A DNA stretch of 64,000 nucleotides from Dipteris shenzhenensis (Eukaryota; Polypodiophyta; Polypodiopsida; Gleicheniales): assembly GCA_047967505.1 (NCBI GenBank), contig CM106539.1. One strand, given 5' to 3'. Positions 10,849 through 22,067 of the stretch are shown here, in pieces. The notes under the pieces were generated by a model. It ran no database searches. It was not told where the DNA came from and was given only the letters and a program-made list of their open reading frames with translations. The stretch's first letter is position 1. Each line of letters starts with the position of its first letter. The position numbers and the translations under genes are program-made.

Positions 10849-12005
10849 CCCCCATCTTGGTTGAGAGAAGTGGAGGGGGAGTTTCCCCTTGAAGATACTC
10901 CAGCACATACAAGACTGAGAATGGGTGAACCAAGTACCTCAACATCCCAATGCATCGCCCTTGTTGATGAGGCACGGAACTGGCGGTATCTCAACATTGG
11001 AAGTGAGGACCAACCCAGGCATTTGAAGTTAGCCACTTGGGTCTGGGAACATGACTATCTTCTAGCTGCAGTCACCGACCTTTTTAGAAAATTTGTGGAT
11101 GTCTTTGATTGGTCCTACAAGGATCTGAAGGGGGTGCCAGAGCTGATTTCATGGAGCATCGCATCGACTTATATCCGGATGCAGACCCTGTGATTAAAGG
11201 TCCATACCGCATGAATCCCAACTACGGCAAGGCAGTCCAAACAAATATACAGAAAATGGAGCAAGCAGGATTAATCTACCCAGTGGATTACTCTGATTGG
11301 GTCAGCGGAATTGTCATTGTACCCAAAAGAGAGACCAGCAAACTTAGAATATGTGTTGACTATCGGAGTTTGAATGCTGCAACACGATGTGATAGGTTCC
11401 CCCGTCCCTTCACAGATAGAGTGTTGGAGACAGTGGCAGGACATGCTTTATACTCATGGATGGATATAGCGGGTACAACCAAGTCCAAGTGAAAGAACAG
11501 GATCAGCCCAAGACTACCTTTGTCACTCAATGGGGAACATACGCCTACCGAATGATGCCCTTTGGACTATGTAATGCCCCGGAAACCTTTCAATGACTTG
11601 TAACCAAACTCTTTCAAGAGAATATCGGCAAGTTTCTTGAGGTATTTCTAGATGACTTCTCTGTTTTTAATGGTAAATCGGCCTCCCATTTGACCCGGCC
11701 ATACAAAATGATCATCTACATAAGTTGAGATGGGTCTTTGATAAGTGCAGAGAAGTGCGCTTGTGTTTGAACCCTTACCCGAGTTGTTCTCCTTGGTCAT
11801 ATTGTTTCTGCTGAGGGCATGACCACGGACCCCGCAAAGGTAGAGGTGATCATCTCATTGCCCATCCCTCGTACACCCAAAGAGGTGAAGTCCTTCTTAG
11901 GGCATGTAGGATATTACCGAAGGTTCATATGTTTCTATGCCGACATTGCTATTGCACTGACAGAACTCCTACATCAAGACCGAACTAGCCTTTGATGATC
12001 TGAAG
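10849..12005 (+). pseudogene. G1 reverse transcriptase, broken
   Basis: The N-terminal lead-in reads DLFRKFVDVFDWSYKDLKGV (around 11,080). After a frameshift come HRIDLYPDADPVIKGPYRMN and CVDYRSLNAA. After a second frameshift come TTFVTQWGTYAYRMMPFGLC and the catalytic FLDD (about 11,643-11,660). The second shift fits loss of one GGAT unit at about 11,459-11,470. A TGA lies at 11,594. Sequence after 11,680 is more eroded, then GHIVSAEG and FLGHVGYYRRFI (thumb/connection region) are recognisable. Family members copy the element RNA into DNA; this copy cannot. Confidence 0.82.
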
Positions 12006-13777
12006 CATCGCCTCGTGAAGGCCCCCATCCTCAGGCAGCCTGATTGGGATGTAATTTTTCATGTCCATGTGGATGCTAGTGGGTGGGCAGTAGGTGCTAT
12101 ACTGGCTCAACCTAAGCAGGATACCAAGATTGATTTACCGATCTACTTCGCGAGTCGACAACTCAATGGAGCAGAACGCAATTACAGTACCACAGAAAGG
12201 GAGGGCCTCGGCATGGTTTATGCCATGACCAAGTATCGTCACTACCTCTTGGGCAACAAGTTTGTGATCATCACTGATCATCAAGCTCTTAAGTATTTAT
12301 TGAATAAGCCTACTCTTGGTGGCCGGATAAGCAGATGGATTCTTCTTTTTCAAGAATTGGAATTCAACATTGTGGTGAGGGCTGGGAGACTGCATCAACC
12401 TGCAGACCACTTGTCCAGGTTACATTTCGGGGAACCAGCCACTGGTATCACCGATGAATTACCCGATGCGGGCTTGTTCGGAATGACGGCACTACCTGGT
12501 GAATGCCTGTTTGCGGTGGACTGCTTCCCACCATGGTATGCCAACATAGTACACCTCTTGTCTACAAGTGGCTTTCCTCCAGGATTAACTCCAACAGAGA
12601 AACGCAAGCGGATCCTTCAAGCTGCTCCTTTTAAGTTGATTGCAGGTCAATTGTACAAGCTCGGGAAGGACCAGATCTTGAGACGATGTGTGCTTCCGCA
12701 CGAGACACAATCCATTCTTGAAGAGGCACATGCTGGCATAGGTGGAGGGCATATGGCCTCAGATGCTACTGCTCGAAAGATCATGCGAGCAGGGTTCTGG
12801 TGGCCCAAGCTCTTCCGCGACTGCCATGCTCATGTGACCAGATGTGATTCATGTCAACGAGCGGGCCCCAAGCCTACAAGGCGTGAGTACCTCCCTCTCA
12901 AACCATTCACTCCGATGCCTCCCTTCTATCGCTAGGGATTGGATTTCATTGGACCCATCTCTCCTGCCACACGCCGAGGGAACAAGTATGCTCTGCTTGC
13001 CACCGACTATGGAACCAAATGGGTCGAAGCCAAGGCAGTCAAGAACTGTACAGCCCAGGTCGTAGCCACATTTCTATATGACCAAATCATCTCTCGGTTT
13101 GGTTGTCTTGTTGAGTTGATGAGTGATAGAGGGTCTCACTTCCTAAATGACACCATTGCTGCACTAGTTCACCTGCTACAAATAGTCCACAAATTTTCAT
13201 CTCCCTATTGCCCACGTCTAGCTGAGAGCTCAAATCGCACAATGTGCAAGATCGTGCATCGACTTTGCCTAAGTTCTTTAGTCGATTGGGATGACATACT
13301 TCCAGCTGCTTTATTCGCCTATCGAACTACTTACAAGGCGAGTACTGGGTATTCACCCTTCGAGCTAGTTTATGGATTGGAGGCTATTGTGCCTTATGAA
13401 TTTCATCTTGACACCCATAGGATTCTTCCAGACAATAATGAAAACTTTGAAGCCTGCACAATGGAACGCTTGTGGGATTTGGAAGCACTAGCAGAGCATC
13501 AACGTGAAGCCGTTTTCGCTCAAGAAGTGTGGCAAAAATGACAAAAAGCTTGGCATGATCGGAACCTCAGAAAAAGAATTTTCAAGTTGGAGATTTAGTA
13601 CTCTTGTATGACAGTAAGTTTCTCAAACACAAACCTAAGTTTGTAAGTGGTTGGACAGGCCCATTTTTCATTGCCAAGCTTATCCCAAGTGGCGGAGTTT
13701 ACTTGGCCACTTTGGAAGGCAGACTCCTACCTGCACCAGTGAATGGGTCACACATCAAGAGGTACCATGATCAATGA
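12006..13777 (+). pseudogene. G1 RNase H and integrase, broken
   Basis: RNase H starts HVHVDASGWAVGAILAQ (12,060), then YFASRQLNGAERNYSTTERE and TDHQALKYL. Integrase follows with an H2C2 finger (HAGIGGGH ... CDSCQ, 12,730-12,860) and a DDE core: D in LDFIGP (about 12,940), D in LMSDRGSHF (13,120), E in LAESSNRTM (13,225). TAG at 12,933 interrupts at a position where related proteins have Trp. TGA at 13,539 and a frameshift near 13,575 precede the C-terminal part (VLLYDSKFLKHKPKF ... GPF), which ends at 13,777. All three catalytic residues survive, so decay is recent relative to motif loss. There is no chromodomain and only one RNase H. Confidence 0.85.
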
Positions 13778-13789
13778 GGAAACACCGTC

Positions 13790-14135
13790 CTAGTCCTTCC
13801 ATATACACTCTTACCTTCTCCTTCCTGGTGACATCTTCTACAAGGGTCCTCCTCTCTGCCCCTGGTGCCACTTTCTCTCTCTACATGGCTCCTCCTCTCT
13901 CCCCTTGGTGCCACTTTCTCTCTCTGCATGGGTCCTTCTCTTTCCACTCGAGTGTCACTTTCTCTCTCTAAGTGAGCCCTCCATTTTTCACCTCGAGCCA
14001 CTTTCTCTCTCTAAGTGTGACCTCCTTTTTTTCATCCTGCGCCACTTTCTCTCTCTAAATGACCACCCTTTAAATGTGGCCTCCCTTTTTCACTCCGTGT
14101 CACTTTCTCTCTCTAACTACGGCCTCCCCTTTTCA
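13790..14135 (+). repeat. Minisatellite around CACTTTCTCTCTCTA
   Basis: The core CACTTTCTCTCTCTA recurs at spacings of about 40-55 bases between 13,867 and 14,115, separated by variable pyrimidine-rich spacers. It begins directly after the integrase stop and runs into the 48-bp array. Confidence 0.75.
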
Positions 14136-14159
14136 TCATGTTTTACAAACTCCTTCTCC

Positions 14160-15600
14160 TTCTACCTTCTCTCCAACAACTATGTCTCTTACAAACCCCT
14201 TCTCTTTCCACCTTGTGTCCAACCTTCTACCTCTCTCTTACAAAAACCTTGTCTTTCCAACCTCTGTCCAACTTCCACCTCCCTCTTACAAAAACCTTCT
14301 CTTTCCACCCTCTGTCCAACTTCTACCTCTCTCTTACAAAACCCTTCTCTTTCCACCCTCTATCCAACTCCCCACCTCGCTCTTATAAAAACCTTCTCTT
14401 TCCACCCTCTGTCCAACTTCTACCTCTCTCTTACAAAACCCTTCTCTTTCCACCCTCTGTCCAACTTCTACCTCTCTCTTACAAAACCCTTCTCTTTCCA
14501 CCCTCTGTCCAACTCCCCACCTCCCTCTTACAAAAACCTTCTCTTTCCACCCTATGTCCAACTCCCCACCTCCCTATTATAAAAACCTTCTCTTTCCACC
14601 CTCTGTCCAACTTCTACCTCTCCCTTACAAAACCCTTCTCTTTCCACCCTTTATCCAACTCCCCACCTCCCTCTTACAAAAACCTTCTCTTTCCACCCTC
14701 TGTCCAACTTCTACCTCTCTCTTACAAAAACCTTCTCTTTCCACCCTCTATCCAACTCCCTACCTCTCTCTTACAAACACCTTCTCTTTCCACCCTCTGT
14801 CCAACTCCCCACCTCTCTCTTACAAAACCCTTCTCTTTCCACCCTCTGTCCAACTTCTACCTCTCTCTTACATGTCCAACTCCCCAGCTCCCTCTTACAA
14901 AACCCTTCTCTTTCCACCCTTTATCCAACTCCCCACCTCCCTCTTACAAAAACCTTCTCTTTCCACCCTATGTCCAACTCCCCACCTCTCTTTTACAAAA
15001 ACCTTCTCTTTCCACCCTTTGTCCAACTTCTACCTCTCTCTTACAAACACCTTCTCTTTCCACCCTCTATCCAACTTCTACCTCTCTCTTACAAAACCCT
15101 TCTCTTTCCTATCCAACCCCCTTCCTCTCTCTTGCAAACCCCTTCTCTTTCCACCTTCTGTCCACCTCCCACTTCCCTCTTACAAAAGCCGTCTCTTTCC
15201 ACCCTCTGTCCAACTTCTACCTCTCTCTTACAAAATCCTTCTCTTTCCATCCTCTATCCAACCCCTTACCTCTCTCTTACAAACCCTTCTCTTTCCACCC
15301 TTTGTCCGCCTCCCACCTCCCTCTTACAAACCCCTTCTCTTTCCACCCTTTGTCCAACTCCCTACCTCTCTCTTACAAACACCTTCTCTTTCCACCCTAT
15401 GTCCAACCCCCTACCTCTCTCTTACAAATCCCTTCTGTTTCCACCCTTTGTCTAACCCCCACCTCTCTCTTACAAACTCATTCCCTCTCCACCCTTTCCA
15501 CCTCTGCCTCCCTCTTACAAACACCTTCTCTCTCCAGCCTATGTCATTCCCCCACCTCTCTCCTACCAATACTTTCTCTCTCCACCCTTTGTCACACTCA
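14160..15600 (+). repeat. 48-bp minisatellite array (about 29 units)
   Basis: The unit is 48 bases, for example 14,414-14,461, with landmarks GTCCAACT, TCTCTTACAAAA and CTTCTCTTTCCACCCT. Because 48 is divisible by three and the unit lacks stops in every forward frame, frames of 225 to 509 codons run through it. The repeating peptide in one frame is LSNFYLSLTKPFSFHP. These are not likely to be proteins. Arrays like this are known from the region 3' of integrase in some plant gypsy elements and can seed satellites. Confidence 0.92.
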
Positions 15601-15657
15601 TCTCTTTTTCTTCCATCTTCCATCATCCTGGCGATGCACGTCCAACCTATTTTTGGC

Positions 15658-15775
15658 ACTTAGCTAAATGTGGCGAATATGCTAAATTTGGCAAATAAGC
15701 TAAATTTGACGAATATGCTAAATTTAGTGGATATGCTATTTTTGGTGGATAAAGTTAAGTTTGGTGGATTTGCTT
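15658..15775 (+). repeat. 18-bp tandem repeat
   Basis: About six degenerate copies of aatatgctaaatttggca run between the 48-bp array and the next polypyrimidine tract. Composition changes abruptly from C/T-rich to A/T/G-rich here. Confidence 0.8.
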
Positions 15776-16565
15776 TTTGGCTCTCTCTCCCCTCCATCGG
15801 TTCTCTCCACCCTTTACACACCACACTCAAAAGCGCGCTAGTTTGGTGGCCAACTATCCTCCTCCCAGCTCTCCTCTCCTTGACAACTAGCTCTCTCCCT
15901 CCACCTTGGCAACCAGCTCCTCCTCCTAGCTCTCCTCTCCTTGGCAACCAGCTCTCTCCCTCCTCCTTGGCAACCAGCTCCTCCTCCCTGCTCTCCTCTC
16001 CTTGGCAACCAGCTCTCTCCCTCTCTACGCAACTCCCTCTCCTCCCCTTCTCTCCCTCTATGCGCCACCCTGCCCCTCCCCCCTCTCCCTCTACCTGCCC
16101 TCCCCCCCCTCTCCTGCGCACAGCCCCCCACCTCTCTCCCTCTACCCGCCACCTTGCCCCTTTCCCCCTCTCCCTCTACCTGCCCTCCCCCCCCTCTTGC
16201 GCAACAGCCCCCCCGGCCCCCCTCTCTCCCTCTACCCACCACCCTGCCCCTCCCCCTCTCTCCTATGCAGCCCCTCCCCCCTCTCCCTCTACCTGCCTCC
16301 CCCCCTCTCTCCCTCTACCCACCACCCTGCCCCTCCCCCCTCTCCCTCTATCTGCCTCCCCCCTCTCCAGCGCAACCCCCCCTCTCCCCTCTCCCTCTAC
16401 TTGCCTACGTCCCCCTCTCCTACGCAACTCTCCCCCCTTCTCCTCCCTACACCCTCTGCGTCACCCCCTCTCCCCTCCTTGTTCCTGCCCCCTCCTTCCC
16501 CCCCTCGTCACCCCTCCCTCCCTATCACTCTAGATCCGTCCTCTTCCTCTACCTCTCCACCAACA
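15776..16565 (+). repeat. Polypyrimidine tract in G1 3' region
   Basis: Dominated by ctctccctctacctgccctccc-type units, with an early subset ctcctctccttggcaaccag repeated four times (15,880-16,015). Nearly purine-free on the plus strand. Long open frames here are compositional. Confidence 0.85.
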
Positions 16566-16571
16566 CCCCCT

Positions 16572-16935
16572 CCTCACTCTTTTCCTCTCCATATGACTCA
16601 TGGGCCTGCACTGGTGGCTCTGCTAAGGACTCTCTCGTACGAAATTCCAGGCTTCTATCTTGTTAACCTCAACCTCAACACCTACTCCTCCCTCTTTGCC
16701 TCTCCAGACCTCGATAGCGAGATCCCTTCCTCACTATTTTCCTACCCCTTCCTCACTCTTTTCCTCTCCATACGAAGAATGGGCTTGCATTGGTGGCTTT
16801 GCTCAGGAATTCTCTCGTAGCAGATTCCGGGCTCCTCTCTTATTAACCTCAACATCAACACCTCCTCCTCCCTCCTTGCCTCTCCAAACCTCGACATCGA
16901 CACCCCCTCCGCACTCTTTTCCTCTCCATACGACG
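16572..16935 (+). repeat. 179-bp tandem repeat, two copies plus a partial
   Basis: CCTCACTCTTTTCCTCTCCATA starts copies at 16,572 and 16,751, and a truncated third starts near 16,909. Copies share gggc(c/t)tgca(c/t)tggtggct and taacctcaac. They end just before the 3' ORF of G1. Confidence 0.8.
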
Positions 16936-17058
16936 CCATCGTTCATGCCTACCCGTGCCCCTCGCCACAAGTACAAACCCAGATTACCCCACGATACTTT
17001 ATTCGTTGACTTCCATCGGGCTCGGGCAGGCCACAAAACATGATTAGAACCATCCTCC

Positions 17059-19795
17059 ATGGCATCACATGGCAAACGCACCACTGATGACCTGGGTGCC
17101 GGGTCTACACCACAGAGCACTTCCAAACGACCTCGAGCAGCTGCAGATTCACCTCCCTCCAATAGGATCACTATCATATCAGATGAGGAGCTATCCCCTT
17201 TTTCGAGTTCCTCTGATTCAGATCATGGAGGCTTTGACTATCTACCCCTCACAGGTACAATCAAAACACCATCCAAGGCATCCAGTGGGCACAGTGGTCA
17301 TAGTACCGGTGGCGGTGATTTGGCCCCACAAAGTACAGCTTGTGATCTTCCACCCCCTGCTTCATCTTCCTCGATCGTTTGGGTGGTTTTCAAACCTTTC
17401 CTCGATCCCACACTCAAGCTGTCTAGCATCTTGTCACCTGATGAGATAGCCCGCATGTCTCTCATGGAGTTTGATGTCACACTTCCCCAGGTGGACGTCC
17501 AAATGTGTACTGCATTCATTCACTCTTATGACTTTGCAACAGACACATTTGGATTCCTGAATTCTCGTCACATGTTCACTCCTAGTCTCGTATCCACATA
17601 TCTCCGTCTCCCCACACTTCCTCTTTGCCACCTCACACCGACTCACCCACATTCCTATCCTTCTTGTCTACGTGTAAAACTCATCGCAGAGGACATGAGT
17701 GCAAGAAGGTTCTTGAGGGAAACAACCGAGAGGCGCTTTTAGAGAGGTATTTGTTCACGCACTTCTACTCTGCCCCAGGCCACTTCTTCATCACCAAGGT
17801 GATCCATTCTACCTTAGACTCCATTGTCTCGGTCACTCCCTACGATTTCGCCTCACTCTTCTACTCTGCCTTCCGTAACACAGTCTGCAAGCGTCGGGGC
17901 ACATATACCTGTACTTGTGGGCCCCACCTCACCTTCTTACTTCACCAGTGGAAGACCAACCCTCCTTCCATTGTCACAGGTCGCCTCCCTTCATCATCTC
18001 TCTCCCCTCCTGTCACCCCCTCTTCCATCTCTTTCACTGTCACTTCTAGTGTCCCTTCCCTCAGAACTGCCTCCTCTCCTCTTTCGACCAGGAGGACACC
18101 TCAACGAGCGCCACCTCATGAAGTCTGCGTCGGAGCTTCTTCAGTATATTCTGTTACCTGTGCTACAGGTTTCCCATCAGTGACATGTCTTGTATCTCCA
18201 TCAGTCACTTCGCCAGTGCTCGTGCCCGGACTTACATCTCCATCAGTCACACTTATCCAAGCTTCTCCAGGGATCTCCGGACTTTCAGTGGGAGGGATTG
18301 CACCAGGTACACCCCCTGTTGTACCAGTGACGACGACTGTTGTACCAGGGACTTCCTCGAAAGGTGTATTGTTACGAAGGACTGCAACGGTTTCATCTTC
18401 CCTCCCTACCACTTTCACCGATGCAGTCATCACCACAGTTCAGGTGACCTTTGACCATGTGTTGGACCAAGTGTTGGACCTGAATCTTAGCCTGTGGGCC
18501 CTGACTCCCACGGGCTTTCTTAGAAGATGTCATCCCAGGGAGTACTTCACATTTCGGCCTCCCCACCACGATCACCAAAGGACAGAGACATGAGCAAAGA
18601 CTGGAGTGGGAGCCCCTCCCGAGGAGATCCTCCATCGGCCACTTCAGCATCAGAGGAGGTATTTGAGGGAGGGATTTTGCCCCAATCTGTGGATTGCCCA
18701 CCCCTTCATGAGAATGATATGTTCATAGCTTACATAGCTGCTTCATCAGGCCCACCTCTTTCAAATATTTCCCTGGTGGAAAAACAAAATGAAGATTACA
18801 GCCAAGTACTATCTGTCCTTCACAAGAAACACTCACCAGTATGTGGGGAAGAGGAGGATCTCAATTAAATCTTCACCATTACCTTGCAGGAATGCCTCGC
18901 ACAGAACAGAAAGATCTCCAGGGCCCCGACATGTTTTGTGCACTTAGACAAATTGGCACCTATAGGAAACCTGTCAACCAAGGAAGAGGGAGCTCTCCCT
19001 GACATGTTTGAGGAATTGGGGGACGTGATTAATTTGGCAGACCGGATGAATTACAGCGATAGGTATGCGTGGATGAAAAGGTCCCTGCATCTTGCTCAGC
19101 GTATCATGGATGACACCTTCACACAGCTTGGGACAGCGGTCTTCAATTCCACAGGTGATGCTCATAAGCTCCTCTCTCAACAGCAACATTTGAAGTTAGA
19201 ATTTGAGAGAGCACAGGTAGCCCAGCAGCGCGCCACAAAAGTGACACTTCGACAACAGGAGGAAAGGTGGCAGAAAGAGAAGGACTCAGCAATACATGAG
19301 CCTAACATCGCTTGGAACATTCAGCAGGCTGCCCTTGAGGATCGCCTCCATAATCACAAGCAGGAATGGGAAGCAGAAATGACAACACTACGCAACCAAC
19401 ATGCAGCAGCTCTGGAAACTTTGCAAAGCCAGCATGTCACAGAGGTGACCAGATTTCACCAGGAGATTACACAGTTAAAGAAGTCGTTGTCTTCCTCCGA
19501 GATTGCCAAGGAAAAATCAGAATCCAGAGTGGCTGAATTGGAAAAGAAGCGTTCATCCATGGAGGAAGAATTCACAGATCTTCGGACGCAGTTGGCCACC
19601 CTCTAGACTTCCCAGTCCACCTTGCAAGGGCAAAAGGATCATTACTATCGGTGATACCACCGATATAAAGCCAAGTATGAAAATCTGAGAAATGTGATGG
19701 ACACGCTTGAGTGTGAGGAGGAAGCACCCCATCCACAGATACATATGACTGAGCTAGAGCAAAGGGATGAGCAAAAGGCCACAGAGCAGTCATGA
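17059..19795 (+). pseudogene. G1 3' ORF: PMD-like core plus coiled coil
   Basis: It starts at ATG 17,059 (MASHGKRTTDDLG) with a Ser-rich N-terminus. A globular segment follows (17,380-17,960), including FGFLNSRHMFTPSLVSTYLR then LP. This F-x-P-x3-V-x2-YLxLP pattern resembles plant mobile domain / putative plant transposon protein families. After a frameshift near 17,620 come LLERYLFTHFYSAPGHFFIT and CTCGPHLTFLLHQWKT. A Ser/Thr/Pro-rich linker (17,970-18,450) and another frameshift precede a Lys/Glu/Gln-rich coiled coil (19,190-19,600). Stops at 18,866, 19,604 and 19,652 are each one C-to-T change from Gln or Arg codons. The frame then ends at TGA 19,793-19,795, the first bases of the 3' LTR. 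No signal peptide or membrane segment is seen, so it is not an obvious envelope protein. Intact length would be about 900 residues. Confidence 0.65.
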
Positions 19796-20569
19796 GTATT
19801 TACATTTACACAGTGGTTCAGTGATACAATGGTGCAGTGGTGCGGTGATCCAGCTCACTTGCACAAGGAGAATTTACACCATCCTAACTAGAAGAGGCTG
19901 GCGAGTCAGGGAGTCAAGAAGTCGCTGTAGCCATCAAAAGAGCCAACGGCGCAACGGCTATCCTCAACAACTAAGGAGATAAGAGGATGCAAGAAAGGGG
20001 GGGATTCTCAGCGAAGAAGGGACTCTCCAAGGCGGGGGATGAGGATGAAGGAGAAGGTGGAGAGGGGAGGAGGGGGCATTCAGCATTCGGCACTGAAGCA
20101 GAACAGAGGAGAGTGAGGAGAGATAGAGGCTAGAGCTACGAGCTCGCCAAGGAGAGAGTGTGGAGAGACTTGTGTGTACCCTCTATCTACTATGGGGATA
20201 GACCTGTGTATTCTTGTGACTTGCAACTTGTGACCTAGAGACACTAGTCTAGTGATATGTACTTTGGCCAACTTGGTCACTTTCTCATCTCTCTTGTCTC
20301 TTCTCGATATGGGGATTGTTCACCAGTGTAGGACGAGATTTTCTTATTCTGCTTATGTTGTGGAGCTCGCCGGTGATTGTCATTTAGCATAGTGCACTCG
20401 TACACGTCGTCGTTCACTGCAGTATAGCATAGTGCACTCGCACACCACCGCACGGTACACTCTGTGCGATCCATTGCATTAGAGCATTGCAACACTCATG
20501 CTTCTCACGCCAGTGGCCTTTGGCCTCCGGTAACACCTCCGGAAGGATAGGGACCCCTCCCCTCAAACT
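19793..20569 (+). repeat. G1 3' LTR
   Basis: It starts TGAGTATTTACA and ends CTCAAAC(T). It matches 5,437-6,185 throughout, including GCAACGGCTATCCTCAA and CGCACACCACCGCACGGT, with about 35 extra bases at 19,857-19,893. It abuts the resumed G2 5' LTR. Confidence 0.85.
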
Positions 20570-21664
20570 CGTGTGTGTGACGAAGAGAACTTTGTGAGCA
20601 AGGAAGCTGGGGTGGTGATTGTGTACGTGACGGGTGTGGGATTTCGACTGCAGGAACTTTGAGTATATGGGCTCTAGGTGCTTCGTGTTGACGAACTTTG
20701 TGGCACACTTGGCTCTGGCTGGGGTCTTGTAGCAAACTATATGGCAGTTGCTTCAGCTGCTTCTGCTAGCTGGAGGTTCGGAGCGACGTAGAAGCCTGTG
20801 AGCGACAGAGAGTATGCACCATGTGCTTCTTGGTTTCGTGGGGAAGGCGTCACTACTACACAGGCTGAAGGACCTTGAAGAGGCGTGAGCTCCATGAGCT
20901 CTATGAGCATGAGAGAAGTCGTGAGGTGGAGACGAGCGACAAGCTGTATTAGACTACCGGGAAGAGCACTGGCTATTGCTCTTATTGGGAGCTGCTAGAT
21001 TTGAGGAGGATGACTATGCGGGCAGTTTGTTTTGGAAGGAGCTATATGGCTGTGGCATCATTTCTGCTGGCTGGAGGTCCTTGGACGGAGGTTGTGTGTG
21101 ATAAAGAGGGTGCTGCAATGTGCGCACGGGTTGGCTAGTTGTGGTGTGAGCACTCAGTTGCTTCAAAGCTGGAAATAGTGAGGCCTTTGGCCACAAGCAG
21201 CGGGTGCCGGGTGTTGCTGCAGAGATCTCAACTGATAGAATCTCTAGAGATGGTGGGCTGCATCATTGCTAGTGCTCATTGATGATCTTGGGAAAGATAT
21301 AATAAGATTAGCTTGTGGGTTGATATCTTGAAGAGTCACGAAGATAGCCTTCATGTGGGTTGTGGGTTCATAGTATTCTGAGGCTGACTGTTTTCTGAGT
21401 TTTGGGGGGAAGTTCAATTCTAAGTTCAGTCTGTTTCGGGTTGTGTAGTCTTTTGTCTCTCTTTGAGTCTATGTGATCCATGCTTAGTCAGTTTTTTTTT
21501 GCGAAGGTTTGTCTCGGTGCCTATTACAAAGACACATACTCTGGAATTTGGTTCATAAGCTCATCATCTACGAGCCCACATTGCAGCTGATCCCTATGAA
21601 GTCTCAGCTATCTGACATGGTGAAGTACATAATTCCTAGTTGTCTTTCCTTTTTTTCCTTATAA
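20570..21664 (+). repeat. G2 5' LTR, right part
   Basis: Collinear with 29,505-30,576 in the G2 3' LTR and, reversed, with 35,540-36,597 in G2'. It ends CTTATAA, where the 3' LTR has CTTATCA. Confidence 0.88.
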
Positions 21665-22067
21665 TCTTTTTGCCGATCCTGTTGGAGACAGGAGGAGTTT
21701 TGAATTGAGATTGGGTACTCAAGACAAAACGGCCCATAAGAATTGGCTGGGGAATGTTGCTTGAATTTCTGTGTGGTTAGGGATTGAAACTATGAAGACA
21801 AAGCCTCGCATGAGAGTGATTCATTGTGAGTTATGTGGGGAGTGTGGACACATGAGAGATAGATGCCTTGATGTTGAATTTCGGTTGATACATCTCCGTG
21901 CTATGGTTCAAAAGGCTTTCAAAGTGATTGCTCTTAGGAAGAAGAATGCCAGTCAGATGCAGGGTAAGCTTCTTCAGTAGAGTGATTATTTTTGCTTTCT
22001 TCCCAGAAGAGATTGGGTGGTATTTCTATTTGGAAGTGTGTTTGAGATAAGTTAGTTAAGAGGAGAG
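21665..22067 (+). other. G2 primer site and small CCHC ORF
   Basis: A primer-site-like TGCCGATCCTGTTGGAGA starts at 21,671. The G2' copy reads TGGCGATCCTGTTGGGGA, close to the complement of tRNA-Arg 3' ends (recalled). A 62-codon frame follows at 21,792-21,980 (MKTKPRMRVIHCELCGECGH...), containing one CX2CX4HX4C zinc knuckle (CELCGECGHMRDRC) and a basic C-terminus. It lies upstream of and separate from gag. The same frame is recognisable in G2', where the last Cys is Tyr. Confidence 0.6.

Larger units (their letters stand above)
5437..20569 (+). mobile_element. G1: Ty3/gypsy retrotransposon with extra 3' ORF
   Basis: A 15.1-kb element with related terminal repeats (5,437-6,185 and 19,793-20,569). 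Order: primer site, gag with four zinc knuckles, protease, acidic linker, RT, one RNase H, integrase, pyrimidine-rich minisatellites (13,790-16,935), a large 3' ORF, LTR. RT and integrase motifs (MPFGLCNAP; FLDD; D, D, E) are those of plant non-chromodomain gypsy elements. A 3' ORF after integrase is known for Athila-type elements, but I cannot place G1 firmly. It lies inside the 5' LTR of G2. No clean target duplication is visible, and the extra 2.3 kb on its left makes the true insertion unit uncertain. The reading frames carry at least ten stops and several frameshifts. Confidence 0.85.

Noticed and set aside
14160-15600. A CRISPR-like regular repeat
   Set aside because: Units are contiguous without unique spacers, and the setting is a plant retrotransposon.
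14138-15667. A 509-codon open frame
   Set aside because: It is produced by a 48-bp repeat without stops in any forward frame and has no domain.
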